Positions 1 to 9,031 of a DNA stretch of 64,000 bases are shown in pieces (the first letter of the stretch is position 1; every line of letters starts with the position of its first letter). Where the stretch lies: contig CALMJK010000009.1 in assembly GCA_937864225.1 (NCBI GenBank), forward strand, positions 45,646 through 109,645, in the 5' to 3' direction. Under the pieces are notes generated by a model, which was not told where the DNA came from, searched no databases, and worked only from the letters and a program-made list of their open reading frames with translations. The DNA comes from an uncultured bacterium. Lineage in GTDB: Bacteria > Krumholzibacteriota > Krumholzibacteriia > LZORAL124-64-63. The position numbers and the translations under genes are program-made.

Positions 1-365
1 GCCTGCTCGCGCTCGGGATCGCGCGCCTGCTGCGGCCGCACAATCCCCATCCGGAGAAGCTCGTCACGTACGAGTGCGGCGAACTGCCGCAGGGCTCGGC
101 CTGGGTCCGCTTCAACGTGCGCTTCTATCTCATCGCGCTCTTCTTCATCGTTTTCGACGTCGAGGTCATCTTTCTCTATCCATGGGCCGTCGTGTTCCGG
201 CAACTCGCCGCGGCGCCCGGCCTGGGCCTGCTCGCCCTGCTCGAGATGCTGCTGTTCCTGGCGATCCTGGTCGTGGGGCTGGCGTACGTCTGGGCCAAGG
301 GCGATCTCGACTGGGTCAAGAGCCTGACCGCCCGCCCGGCGGGCGAGGAGGTGGCGGGGGAATGA
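1..365 (+). CDS. nuoA: NADH-quinone oxidoreductase subunit A (5' end outside window)
   Basis: NuoA is a small membrane-arm subunit of respiratory complex I, near the junction of the quinone site and the proton channels. The first bases lie outside the window; the reading frame starts at base 3. The visible part carries the family segment [13 protein letters not shown] and the [12 protein letters not shown] stretch with its buried acidic residues, followed by a second hydrophobic helix. The stop codon TGA (363-365) overlaps the nuoB start as ATGA, the usual sign of translational coupling. The length left fits the usual ~120-residue protein, so only a short N-terminal part is missing. Confidence 0.95.
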   Translation, partial: LLALGIARLLRPHNPHPEKLVTYECGELPQGSAWVRFNVRFYLIALFFIVFDVEVIFLYPWAVVFRQLAAAPGLGLLALLEMLLFLAILVVGLAYVWAKGDLDWVKSLTARPAGEEVAGE

Positions 366-991
366 CCTCCCGGCCGCTCGTGCCTGACAGCCCGACGCCG
401 CCGCCCGGCTACGATCCGGCGCGCGAGCACATGCTCGACTTCGGCGTCGCGGAGGACCTCGCGAAGGTCGTCGACAGCGACCGCAAGAACTTCATCCTGA
501 CGACGGTCGACGAGGTCTTCAACTGGGCCCGGCTGTCGAGCATCTGGCCCGTGACGTTCGGCCTGGCCTGTTGCGCCATCGAGATGATGGCCGCCAGCGC
601 GACGCGCTACGACATCGACCGCTTCGGCGCCGGCGCCTTCCGGCCCACGCCGCGGCAGGCCGACCTCATGATCGTCTCCGGCACCGTGACCGCCAAGATG
701 GCCGTGCGTCTGCGGCGCATCTACGATCAGATGCCCGAGCCCAAGTGGGTCGTGGCCATGGGCTCGTGCGCGATCGGCGGCGGCCCCTACTTCAAGTACG
801 GCTACCACGTGGTCAAGGGAGTCGACTTCCTGGTGCCCGTGGACGTCTACATCCCGGGCTGTCCGCCCCGCCCCGAGGTGCTGCTCGACGGCCTGATGCG
901 ATTGCAGGACAAGATCCGCGGCCGGCGCGGCAAGTTCCGCCCGCCGAAGTGGGTCACCGAGTACGCCCGCAAGATCCCGTACCGCGACTGA
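362..991 (+). CDS. nuoB: NADH-quinone oxidoreductase subunit B
   Basis: NuoB (209 aa) carries the terminal iron-sulfur cluster N2, which hands electrons to quinone. Cluster ligands are visible: the tandem cysteines in LACCAIEMM, the cysteine in MGSCAIGGG and the one in IPGCPPRPE. The start was set at ATG 362 because it overlaps the nuoA stop and gives a family-sized N-terminus; longer upstream readings run through nuoA in another frame. It is the second gene of the complex I operon and lies 10 bases before nuoC. All key residues are present, so it looks functional. Confidence 0.97.
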   Translation: MTSRPLVPDSPTPPPGYDPAREHMLDFGVAEDLAKVVDSDRKNFILTTVDEVFNWARLSSIWPVTFGLACCAIEMMAASATRYDIDRFGAGAFRPTPRQADLMIVSGTVTAKMAVRLRRIYDQMPEPKWVVAMGSCAIGGGPYFKYGYHVVKGVDFLVPVDVYIPGCPPRPEVLLDGLMRLQDKIRGRRGKFRPPKWVTEYARKIPYRD

Positions 992-1001
992 GGGGACGCG
1001 C

Positions 1002-1679
1002 ATGGAGCCAGCGGCCATCCACCAGCTCCTGGTCGAGAAATTCGGCGACGCCGTCGTCGGCTGGCACCCGGACGGCCCCGAGCCGTGCGCGGAGGTCGCG
1101 CCGGCGCGCGTGGCCGACGTCGCGCTTTTTCTGCGCGACGACCCGCGGCTCGCCTTCGCGCTCCTGATGTGCCTATCCGGCATCGACTGGGACGGCTACG
1201 ACGCGGCGGGCAAGGGCAAGAGCGTCGCCATCCTGGGCTACCGCGCCGACGGCACGCCGGAAGCAGGCGAGCGCGTCGCGACGGGCGATCTCGGCGTGGC
1301 GTATCACCTCTACTCCTACGCGCACCGCCACAAGTTCACGCTGCGCGCGCGCGTGCCGCGCGCACAGCCGTCGCTGCCGACCGTTTGCCGGGTCTGGCCC
1401 ACGGCGGCCTGGCACGAGCGCGAGGCGTGGGACCTGTTGGGGATCGTCTTCACGGGACACCCCGACCCGCGCCGGATCTTGCTCGAGGACGGCTGGATCG
1501 GGCACCCGCTGCGCAAGGACTACGCGATGCCCGGCGCCTGGGAGGGCGTGCCGCTGCAAGGACAGCCGTACGCCGTCAGCAGCGCCAAACCGGTCTTGCC
1601 CCCGCCCTCCGCGCCCGCGCCCAGACCGGCGCCGCCCGACCAGGGCGCGCGGGGCCCCGCCGAAGGGGGGTCCGCATGA
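1002..1679 (+). CDS. nuoC: NADH-quinone oxidoreductase subunit C
   Basis: NuoC (225 aa) is a peripheral-arm subunit without cofactors that packs against NuoD. The C-terminal half has the family signature HEREAWDLLGIVFTGHPD followed by RRILLEDGWIGHPLRKDY. After this core there is a proline/alanine-rich tail of about 40 residues, longer than usual and probably disordered. The stop TGA (1677-1679) overlaps the nuoD start. NuoC and NuoD are separate proteins here, not fused as in enterobacteria. Confidence 0.95.
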   Translation: MEPAAIHQLLVEKFGDAVVGWHPDGPEPCAEVAPARVADVALFLRDDPRLAFALLMCLSGIDWDGYDAAGKGKSVAILGYRADGTPEAGERVATGDLGVAYHLYSYAHRHKFTLRARVPRAQPSLPTVCRVWPTAAWHEREAWDLLGIVFTGHPDPRRILLEDGWIGHPLRKDYAMPGAWEGVPLQGQPYAVSSAKPVLPPPSAPAPRPAPPDQGARGPAEGGSA

Positions 1680-2854
1680 ATCCCGCCATCGACGGCGTCG
1701 CCGCCTCCCGCGGCGGGGACGATCGGGCCGCGCTGCCGCGGCTCAAGTCGGAGCTGCTCGAGCTCAACATGGGCCCGCAGCACCCGTCCACGCACGGCGT
1801 GCTGCGCCTGCTGATCCACACCGACGGCGAGATCGTGCACTCGGTGCGGCCCTACATCGGCTACTTGCACCGCTGCGCGGAGAAGATCGGCGAGGGATGC
1901 GACTGCCGGCAGTTCGTGGTCTACACCGATCGGCTCGACTACCTGGCGCCCATGAACTGCAATTTCGGCTACGTGGTCGCGGTCGAGAAGCTGATGGGGA
2001 TCGCGGTGCCGGAGCGCGCGGAGCACATCCGGGTCATCTGCGCCGAACTGCAGCGGATCGCCAGCCACCTGATCGCCTTCGGCACGTTCGGCCTCGACAT
2101 GGGCGCCTGGACGCCGCTGCTCTACGCCTTCCGCGAGCGCGAGGTGATCCTGAACATCTTCGAGCGCCTGTGCGGCGGACGCATGCTCTACAACTATTAC
2201 GACATCGGCGGCGTGCGTTTCGACCTGCCGGACGGCTTCGCCGAGGAGGTCGTCGATTTCATCGACATGTTCGAGCGCAAGCTCGACGAGTACAACACGC
2301 TGCTGTCGTACAACAAGATCTTCATCGAGCGCACGGCCGACGTGGGCGTGCTCAGCGTCGCGGACGCCAACGCCTACGGCTGCACCGGCCCGGTGCTGCG
2401 CGGCTCGGGCGTGGCGTGGGACTGCCGGCGCGACGACCCCTACTCGATTTACGACCGGTTCGAGTTCGACGTCCCGACGGGCCAGGGCGAGATGGGCACG
2501 GTCGGCGATTCTTGGGACCGTTACATGGTGCGCATCCGCGAGATGGCGGAGTCGTGCCGTATCGTGAGGCAGGCCGTGAAGGCGCTGCCGGAGGGCCCGA
2601 TCCGGACGCCGGAGCTGAAGAAGATCGTGAAGGTGCCCGCGGGCGCGGCCTACACGCGGACGGAGAGCAGCAAGGGCGAGCTGGGCTTCTACGTGATCGC
2701 CGACGGCGGGGCGACGCCGTTCCGCCTGAAGATCCGCTCCCCCTCCTTCTCCAACCTGCACGTGATCGAAAAGATCGGGCCGGGCCAGATGATCTCGGAT
2801 CTGGTCGCGACGGTGGGCTCGCTGGACCTCGTCCTCGGGGAGATCGACAGGTAG
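1676..2854 (+). CDS. nuoD: NADH-quinone oxidoreductase subunit D
   Basis: NuoD (392 aa) is the 49-kDa-type subunit that forms the quinone-reducing pocket together with NuoB. The N-terminal loop NMGPQHPSTHGVLRL contains the histidines that line the quinone site, and the C-terminus ends in the conserved GSLDLVLGEIDR motif. ATG 1676 was chosen because it overlaps the nuoC stop and leaves about 30 residues before the conserved core. It is followed after three bases by nuoH; no nuoE, nuoF or nuoG lies between them, which is where those genes sit in 14-gene operons. Confidence 0.97.
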   Translation: MNPAIDGVAASRGGDDRAALPRLKSELLELNMGPQHPSTHGVLRLLIHTDGEIVHSVRPYIGYLHRCAEKIGEGCDCRQFVVYTDRLDYLAPMNCNFGYVVAVEKLMGIAVPERAEHIRVICAELQRIASHLIAFGTFGLDMGAWTPLLYAFREREVILNIFERLCGGRMLYNYYDIGGVRFDLPDGFAEEVVDFIDMFERKLDEYNTLLSYNKIFIERTADVGVLSVADANAYGCTGPVLRGSGVAWDCRRDDPYSIYDRFEFDVPTGQGEMGTVGDSWDRYMVRIREMAESCRIVRQAVKALPEGPIRTPELKKIVKVPAGAAYTRTESSKGELGFYVIADGGATPFRLKIRSPSFSNLHVIEKIGPGQMISDLVATVGSLDLVLGEIDR

Positions 2855-2857
2855 GCC

Positions 2858-3913
2858 ATGGAGCAGGTGACCGCCCTCTTCGCGCGCATCGCGGGCGCCG
2901 GGACGCTCTCCCCCCAGCTGCTGCTGTGGCTGGGCGCCTTGACGATGGCTCTGATCATGGCCCTGGTGATGGCCGCTTGCGCCATCGTGTTCACCTGGGC
3001 CGAGCGGAAGGTCGCGGGCTTCATCCAGAGCCGCTACGGCCCGATGCGCGTCGGCCGCTGGCACGGCATCGCCCAGCCGATCGCCGACATGCTCAAGATC
3101 CTCCAGAAAGAGGACATCATCCCGGCCGACGCGGACCGGAAATTCTTCATCCTGGCGCCGTTCGTCCTGTTCATCGGCTCGTTGATGGCGTGGGCGGCGA
3201 TCCCCTTCGCGCCGGGCTTCGTCGCGGCCGACCTGGACATGGGGCTGCTCTACATCTTCGCGGCGAGCAGCCTCGTCACGATCGGCATCCTGATGTCGGG
3301 GTGGGCGTCCAACAACAAGTGGTCGCTCTACGGCGCCGCGCGCGGCGCCGCGCAGATCGTCAGCTACGAGATCCCGCTCGCCCTGGCCGTCGTGCCGGTC
3401 GTGCTGTACGCCGGGTCGTTGAACATGACGGACATCGTCGTGGCCCAGCAGGGCGGCATCTGGAAGTGGTTCGCGCTGCGCAATCCCTTCCTGTTCGTCT
3501 CGTTCCTGATCTACTTCCTGGCCTCGATCGCGGAAGTGAACCGCACGCCGTTCGACCTGCCCGAGACCGAGTCCGAGCTGGTCGCCGGCTACCACACCGA
3601 GTACTCGGGCATGCGCTTCGCCTTCTTCTTCCTGGCGGAGTACGCAAACCTGTTCCTGGTCTCGTGCATCGCGACGGCCGTGTTCCTGGGCGGTTGGGGG
3701 CATCCGGTGCCCGGCCTGAATTTCGCGCCGGCCCTCGTGTTCCTGGCCAAGGCCGTGCTGCTCGTGCTGGCGCAGATATGGATCCGCTGGACGCTGCCGC
3801 GCCTGCGCGTGGACCAGCTCATGCACGTCTGCTGGAAGGTCATGATTCCGCTCGCGCTGGTCTGCTTGGCCGGCTCGGGCGTCTGGATGCTGGCGTTCGT
3901 CCGCTTCGCCTGA
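2858..3913 (+). CDS. nuoH: NADH-quinone oxidoreductase subunit H
   Basis: NuoH (351 aa) is the membrane subunit that connects the quinone cavity with the proton-pumping arm. About eight hydrophobic helices are visible. Family motifs are present: FTWAERKVAGFIQSRYGP near the N-terminus and EVNRTPFDLPETESELVAG in the acidic cytoplasmic loop that couples quinone chemistry to proton transfer. The ATG follows the nuoD stop by three bases. Length and motifs match a complete, functional subunit. Confidence 0.97.
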   Translation: MEQVTALFARIAGAGTLSPQLLLWLGALTMALIMALVMAACAIVFTWAERKVAGFIQSRYGPMRVGRWHGIAQPIADMLKILQKEDIIPADADRKFFILAPFVLFIGSLMAWAAIPFAPGFVAADLDMGLLYIFAASSLVTIGILMSGWASNNKWSLYGAARGAAQIVSYEIPLALAVVPVVLYAGSLNMTDIVVAQQGGIWKWFALRNPFLFVSFLIYFLASIAEVNRTPFDLPETESELVAGYHTEYSGMRFAFFFLAEYANLFLVSCIATAVFLGGWGHPVPGLNFAPALVFLAKAVLLVLAQIWIRWTLPRLRVDQLMHVCWKVMIPLALVCLAGSGVWMLAFVRFA

Positions 3914-3940
3914 CGGGCGGACGCGCCGGAGGAGGCCGCC

Positions 3941-4420
3941 GTGCGGCAGTATTTCGCGGACATCTGGCACGCCCTGATGTCGACGTTCCAAGGCATGGGC
4001 ATCACCATCAAGCACGTGGTGAAGAAGCCCGTGACCCTGCAGTACCCGGACGAGCGCTGGGTCCTGCCGGAGCGCTTTCGCGGCTTCGTGCACCTCGACA
4101 CCAACCGCTGCAACGCCTGTCTGCAGTGCGCCAAGGCGTGTCCCGTCTCTTGCATCTACATCGATACCGAAGGCAAGGGCGTCGACCGGTACATGACGCG
4201 CTACGCGGTCGACTTCAACAAGTGCATCTGGTGCGGGCTGTGCAACGAGCCCTGCCCGACCAACGCGATCACGATGAGCCACGACTACGACCACGCGCTC
4301 TATTTCCGGCAGAAGCTCGTGTACGAGTTCGTGTCCCCCGAGCGCCCCATCCCCACGCACAAGCAGAAGCGGGCCGAGATGGGGTTCTTCGTCGAGGAAG
4401 AAGAGGAGGACCACGGGTGA
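3941..4420 (+). CDS. nuoI: NADH-quinone oxidoreductase subunit I (2x[4Fe-4S])
   Basis: NuoI (159 aa) is the ferredoxin-like subunit carrying clusters N6a and N6b on the path to N2. Both cluster motifs are complete: CNACLQCAKACPVSC and CIWCGLCNEPCPTNA. The start is GTG 3941, preceded by GGAGG at 3930-3934. The C-terminus ends in an acidic run (EEEEEDHG). The stop TGA overlaps the GTG start of nuoJ. In complexes without NuoEFG this subunit is part of the surface where an alternative donor such as ferredoxin could dock. Confidence 0.97.
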   Translation: MRQYFADIWHALMSTFQGMGITIKHVVKKPVTLQYPDERWVLPERFRGFVHLDTNRCNACLQCAKACPVSCIYIDTEGKGVDRYMTRYAVDFNKCIWCGLCNEPCPTNAITMSHDYDHALYFRQKLVYEFVSPERPIPTHKQKRAEMGFFVEEEEEDHG

Positions 4421-4968
4421 GCGGGGACCTGGCCTTCTACGGCTTCGCGGCGCTGACGGTGCTGTCGGCTTTCTACGTCGTGTTCAGCCGCAACATCGTC
4501 CACGCGGGCTTCAGCCTGCTGTTCACGCTGTTCGGCGTGGCGGGGCTGTACGCCATGCTGGCGGCCGACTTCCTGGCCGCGACGCAGGTGATCGTCTACA
4601 TCGGCGGCGTCCTCGTGCTGATCCTGTTCACGGTCATGATGACGAGGATTCCGCGCCGCGGCGCGGGCGGGCGGGGGTTGGACCGTTTCGTCCCCGCCGG
4701 GGTGTTCGCCCTGCTGCTCTTCGCGCTGCTCTACAAGGTCATCACGGGCACGCCGTGGGCCGAGAAGGCGCCGGTCTCCGCCGATCCGACCACGGCGCGC
4801 CTGGGCGCCAGCTTCCTGACCGATTTCGTCTTCCCGTTCGAATTCGTCTCGCTGATCCTGCTCGCCGCCATGATCGGCGCCGCGATCCTGATCCGCGACC
4901 GGCGCCCGGCGGCGGATGACGGCGCCGGCGGCGCGGCCGCGCCGACGGGAGAGGAGGAGCGCTCGTGA
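4417..4968 (+). CDS. nuoJ: NADH-quinone oxidoreductase subunit J
   Basis: NuoJ (183 aa) is a membrane-arm subunit with five predicted helices. The conserved helix-3 region QVIVYIGGVLVLILFTVMM is present; its strained part moves during turnover in known structures. The start is GTG 4417 inside the overlapping nuoI stop (GTGA). The C-terminal tail after the last helix is short, charged and glycine/alanine-rich. It overlaps nuoK by four bases, as part of the single nuo transcription unit. Confidence 0.94.
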   Translation: MSGDLAFYGFAALTVLSAFYVVFSRNIVHAGFSLLFTLFGVAGLYAMLAADFLAATQVIVYIGGVLVLILFTVMMTRIPRRGAGGRGLDRFVPAGVFALLLFALLYKVITGTPWAEKAPVSADPTTARLGASFLTDFVFPFEFVSLILLAAMIGAAILIRDRRPAADDGAGGAAAPTGEEERS

Positions 4969-5273
4969 ACGCGGGCCTGGAGCATTTCCTGACCGTGGGA
5001 GCGCTGCTCTTCGGTCTCGGCGTCTTCGCCGTGCTGACCCGCCGCAACGCGGTCGGTCTGCTGATGGGCGTGGAGCTGATCCTCAACGCCGCGAACCTGA
5101 ATTTCGCCGCCTTCGCCCGGTACGTCGAGCACGGCATCGACGGACAGGTGCTGGCGGCGTTCGTGATCGTGCTGGCCGCGGCCGAAGCCGCTGTGGCCCT
5201 GGCCATCGTGCTGGCCATGTTCCGCAACTTCGGGACCGTCCACGTCGACGCCGTCGATCGGCTGAGGCGCTAG
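4965..5273 (+). CDS. nuoK: NADH-quinone oxidoreductase subunit K
   Basis: NuoK (102 aa) is a three-helix antiporter-related subunit. The two membrane glutamates used in proton transfer appear in MGVELILNAANLN and in AAAEAAVALAIVL. Start is GTG 4965, overlapping the nuoJ stop as GTGA. Length is exactly typical for the family. A gap of 62 bases separates it from nuoL; the AGCGGAG before the nuoL ATG supplies the ribosome binding site there. Confidence 0.96.
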   Translation: MNAGLEHFLTVGALLFGLGVFAVLTRRNAVGLLMGVELILNAANLNFAAFARYVEHGIDGQVLAAFVIVLAAAEAAVALAIVLAMFRNFGTVHVDAVDRLRR

Positions 5274-5335
5274 CGCGCCGGTCGAACGCGCGACCGCGGG
5301 CGGCGCGCCCGGGCGGAAAGGGGAACCGAGCGGAG

Positions 5336-7480
5336 ATGAGCGAGAACGCAGTTCTGCAGACCGCGCTGGCGATTTTGCTGCTGCCGATCGTCTCGTACGT
5401 GATCCTCTTCTTCTTCGGGAAGAAGCTGCCGCGTCGGGGCGACTGGCTCGGCACGGGACTGCTGGGCGTGGCCTGGCTCCTGGCGCTGCGGATCTTCTGC
5501 CACTTCTGGAGCGTCGGGGACCCGCAGTTGCGGGTGCACGGGGCCTGGCCCTGGCTCGACCTCGGCGGCTTCCGGATCGACGCCGGCATTCTCGTCGACG
5601 GCATGACGGCCGTCATGCTGGTGGTCGTGACGACGATCAGCTTCTTCGTGCACATGTTCTCGATCGGCTACATGCACGGCGACCGCCGCTACGAGCGCTA
5701 CTTCGCGTTCCTCGGATTCTTCACCTTTTCCATGCTCGGCATCGTGCTCTCCAGCAGCCTCTTCTTCCTCTACGTGAGCTGGGAATTGGTCGGCCTGGCC
5801 AGCTACCTGCTGATCGGCTTCTTCTTCCACAAGCCCTCCGCCGCGGCCGCGAACAAGAAGGCGTTCCTGACCAACCGCGTCGGCGATTTCGGCTTCTTCC
5901 TGGGCATCCTGACGTTCTTCACGGTCTGCGGGACGCTCGACTACTTCGAGCTGTTCGCCAAGGTGCACCAGGGAGCCATCGGCGGAGCGCTCCTGACCTG
6001 GGCGGGGATCGGCCTGTTCATGGGGTGCGTGGGCAAGTCGGCCCAGGTGCCGCTGCACATCTGGTTGCCCGACGCCATGGAGGGCCCCACGCCGGTCAGC
6101 GCGCTCATCCACGCCGCGACCATGGTCGCCGCCGGCGTGTACATGGTCGCGCGCTTGCTGCCGCTGTTCGACCCAGGCGCGCTGCTCGTGGTGGCCTACA
6201 CCGGCGCGATCACGGCCTTCCTGGCCGCGACCATCGCGGTCGTGAAAACCGACATCAAGAAATCGCTCGCCTACTCGACCATCAGCCAGCTCGGCTACAT
6301 GGTCATGGCCATCGGCGTCGGCGGCGCGGCGTACGGCATGTTCCACCTCACGACGCACGCCTTCTTCAAGGCGCTGCTCTTCCTCGGCGCGGGCTCGGTG
6401 ATCCACTCCGTGCACTCGCAGGAGATGCCCGAGATGGGCGGCCTGCGCCACAAGATGCCGATCACCTTCTGGACCTTCCTGATCGCGACGATGGCGATCG
6501 CCGGCGTGCCGCTGCTTTCGGGCTTCTACAGCAAGGACGCCATCCTGGGCGCCGCCCTTTCGTTCGGCATGCTCGAGGGGCACTTCGCGCCGTTCCTGTT
6601 GGCGCTGCTCGCGGCCGGCTTCACCGCCTTCTACATGTTCCGCATGGTCTTTCTGACCTTCACGGGCAAGCCGCGCGACCACCACAAGTGGGAGCACGCG
6701 CACGAGTCGCCGTGGGTCATGGCTGGTCCGCTGGTGGCGCTGGCCTTCCTGTCGATCGTGAGCGCGGGCTGGCGCGGGCCGGCCGACGGCTGGTTCGCGC
6801 GCTTCGTCGCGCCATACGACATGGAGCGGGTCGTGGCACGGTACGGGGACGCGCCGGCCGCGCAGGTCGCCGCGGTCCACGAGACGGCCGCGGCCCACGA
6901 CGTGGCGGAGGCCTCCGGCCACGGCGCGCCCGAGACGCACGCGGCGCCCGAGACGCACGCCACGACCGACGCGCACGCCACGACCGACGCGCACGACGCG
7001 CACGTCGAGCACGTGCATCACCAGGCGCACCTGATCGCGATGTTCCTGTCGATCGCCATCGCGGGCCTGGGCATCCTGCTGTCCTGGCTGACGTACCAGA
7101 AGGGACGCATCAGCGCGGCGGCCGCGCTCGCCCGCTTCCCGCGCGTGCACAACGTGCTGCAGAACATGTACTACTTCGACGAGTTCTACGCCGCCACGGT
7201 CTACCGCGGCGTGCTGGCGTGGAGCCGCGCCAGCGGCTGGTTCGACCGCGTCGTGATCGACGGCATCGTCAACGGCTGCGGCTACCTGACCCGGTTCACG
7301 AGTTGGGTGATCGGCGTGTTCGACCTGCGGGGCGTGGACGGCGCCGTCAACGGCGTCGCCTGGCTGATGCAGGGCGCGGGCGAGGGATTCCGGCGTGTCC
7401 AGACCGGCCGCGTGCAGACGTATCTCGTGTTCGTCTGCTTCTCGGTCGTGCTGCTGATTTTTGTCTTTCGGGCCCTGTGA
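5336..7480 (+). CDS. nuoL: NADH-quinone oxidoreductase subunit L, with His-rich insertion
   Basis: NuoL (714 aa) is the distal antiporter-like proton-pumping subunit with the long lateral helix. Key residues are visible: the helix-5 glutamate in SWELVGLASYLLIGFF, the PDAMEGPTPVSALIHAATMV segment with its histidine, and the lysines in TDIKKSLAYSTISQLGYM. It is roughly 60-100 residues longer than many homologues, largely because of a loop at about residues 516-566 that is rich in His, Asp, Glu, Ala and Thr and built from short repeats (PETHA, TTDAHA). The loop lies before the last helices and may be exposed. ATG 5336 follows a purine-rich AGCGGAG. Confidence 0.96.
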   Translation: MSENAVLQTALAILLLPIVSYVILFFFGKKLPRRGDWLGTGLLGVAWLLALRIFCHFWSVGDPQLRVHGAWPWLDLGGFRIDAGILVDGMTAVMLVVVTTISFFVHMFSIGYMHGDRRYERYFAFLGFFTFSMLGIVLSSSLFFLYVSWELVGLASYLLIGFFFHKPSAAAANKKAFLTNRVGDFGFFLGILTFFTVCGTLDYFELFAKVHQGAIGGALLTWAGIGLFMGCVGKSAQVPLHIWLPDAMEGPTPVSALIHAATMVAAGVYMVARLLPLFDPGALLVVAYTGAITAFLAATIAVVKTDIKKSLAYSTISQLGYMVMAIGVGGAAYGMFHLTTHAFFKALLFLGAGSVIHSVHSQEMPEMGGLRHKMPITFWTFLIATMAIAGVPLLSGFYSKDAILGAALSFGMLEGHFAPFLLALLAAGFTAFYMFRMVFLTFTGKPRDHHKWEHAHESPWVMAGPLVALAFLSIVSAGWRGPADGWFARFVAPYDMERVVARYGDAPAAQVAAVHETAAAHDVAEASGHGAPETHAAPETHATTDAHATTDAHDAHVEHVHHQAHLIAMFLSIAIAGLGILLSWLTYQKGRISAAAALARFPRVHNVLQNMYYFDEFYAATVYRGVLAWSRASGWFDRVVIDGIVNGCGYLTRFTSWVIGVFDLRGVDGAVNGVAWLMQGAGEGFRRVQTGRVQTYLVFVCFSVVLLIFVFRAL

Positions 7481-7510
7481 CGGGGCGGGCTTGCGAGAGG
7501 AGCGCCACGC

Positions 7511-9007
7511 ATGGGTGAGCACGTGTTGTCCTGGATGACCTTTGCCCCGCTCGTCGGGATGGTGGTGATCGCCTTCCTGCCGCGGGAGCGGCCGACGCTC
7601 ACGAAGGTGGTCGCGGCGGCGGCGGCGGCGGTGCCGCTATTGTTGGCCTTCCAGGTCTTCGCCACGTTCGATCGGTCCACGGCCGAGATGCAGTTCGTGG
7701 AGCGAGGGTCCTGGATCGCGCCGTTCAACATCGAGTACTTCATGGGCATCGACGGGCTCAGCGTGACCATGGTGCTTCTGACGGCGCTGCTCTCTTTCCT
7801 CTGCATAATCGCGTCGTGGCGGATCGACAAGGCGGTCAAGGGGTACTTCGCGCTCTTCCTCTTGCTCGAGACCGGCATGATGGGGGTCTTCTGCGCGCTC
7901 GACTTCTTCCTTTTCTACGTGTTCTGGGAAGTGATGCTGCTGCCGATGTACTTCCTGATCGGCATCTGGGGCGGGCCGCGCAAGGAGTACGCCGCGATCA
8001 AGTTCTTCCTCTACACGTTGGCGGGCTCGGTGCTCATGCTGCTGGCCATGCTGGCGTTCTACTTCAACGTGCGCAACCCCGATACGGGCGCGCACACCTT
8101 CAACATGCTGCACATGATGGACCAGGCCAACCACTCGCCGTGGCTGCAGCTGTCCCACGTGCGACACCTGATCTGGATCGCGCTGTTCATCGGTTTCGCC
8201 ATCAAGGTGCCGATCTTCCCGTTCCACACATGGCTGCCGGACGCGCACGTCGAGGCGCCCACGGCCGTGTCGGTGATCCTGGCAGGCGTCCTGCTGAAGA
8301 TGGGCACCTACGGGATCCTGCGGATCAGCTATCCGATGCTGCCCGACGCGGCGCTGTGGTTCGCGTACCCGCTGGCGATCCTCGGCATGATCAACATCAT
8401 ATACGGCGCGCTCTGCGCGATGGCGCAGAGCGACATGAAGAAGCTGGTCGCGTACTCCTCGATCAGCCACATGGGCTACGTGCTGCTGGGCATGTCCGCG
8501 TTCACGACGCAGGGCATCAACGGCGCCGTCATGCAGATGTTCAACCATGGCACGATCACGGCCATGCTGTTCCTTTGCGTCGGCGTGATCTACGACCGCG
8601 CCCACCACCGCGACATCGACGGCTTCGGCGGGCTCGGCCTGCAGATGCCGGTCTACACGAGCGTGTTCTCGCTGGCGCTCTTCGCGGCGCTGGGCCTGCC
8701 CGGCCTGTCGGGTTTCATCAGCGAAGCGCTGGTGTTCCTGGGAGCGTTCCCGACCTACCGCACGATCACGATCATCAGCGCCCTGGGCATCGTGCTGGGC
8801 GCGGCCTACGTGCTCTGGATGCTGCAGCGCGTGTTCCTCGGCGAGAAGAACCCGAAGTACGACAGCCTGCCCGACATCAGCGCGCGAGAGTTGGCCACGC
8901 TGGTGCCGATCGCGGCCGTCGTCGTCTGGGTGGGCGTGCAGCCGTCGCCGGTCCTGGACCTCATGCGGGTGACGCTGAACAACCTGATCGCGACCGTGGG
9001 CCGGTAG
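7511..9007 (+). CDS. nuoM: NADH-quinone oxidoreductase subunit M
   Basis: NuoM (498 aa) is the middle antiporter-like proton pump of complex I, with about 14 membrane helices. The helix-5 glutamate lies in FWEVMLLPMYFLIGIWGG, the half-channel lysine region in WLPDAHVEAPTAVSVILAG, and the central lysines in QSDMKKLVAYSSISHMGYV. The start ATG 7511 is 30 bases after nuoL and follows the purine stretch GAGAGGAG. No unusual insertion is seen, in contrast to NuoL. Confidence 0.97.
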   Translation: MGEHVLSWMTFAPLVGMVVIAFLPRERPTLTKVVAAAAAAVPLLLAFQVFATFDRSTAEMQFVERGSWIAPFNIEYFMGIDGLSVTMVLLTALLSFLCIIASWRIDKAVKGYFALFLLLETGMMGVFCALDFFLFYVFWEVMLLPMYFLIGIWGGPRKEYAAIKFFLYTLAGSVLMLLAMLAFYFNVRNPDTGAHTFNMLHMMDQANHSPWLQLSHVRHLIWIALFIGFAIKVPIFPFHTWLPDAHVEAPTAVSVILAGVLLKMGTYGILRISYPMLPDAALWFAYPLAILGMINIIYGALCAMAQSDMKKLVAYSSISHMGYVLLGMSAFTTQGINGAVMQMFNHGTITAMLFLCVGVIYDRAHHRDIDGFGGLGLQMPVYTSVFSLALFAALGLPGLSGFISEALVFLGAFPTYRTITIISALGIVLGAAYVLWMLQRVFLGEKNPKYDSLPDISARELATLVPIAAVVVWVGVQPSPVLDLMRVTLNNLIATVGR

Positions 9008-9031
9008 GGGGCCCGTGCCGAGGAGGCTTCG

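Noticed and set aside
1520..4414. Long minus-strand open frame opposite nuoC-nuoI
   Set aside because: Mirror of conserved nuo genes, rich in His/Asp/Arg, no recognisable domain.
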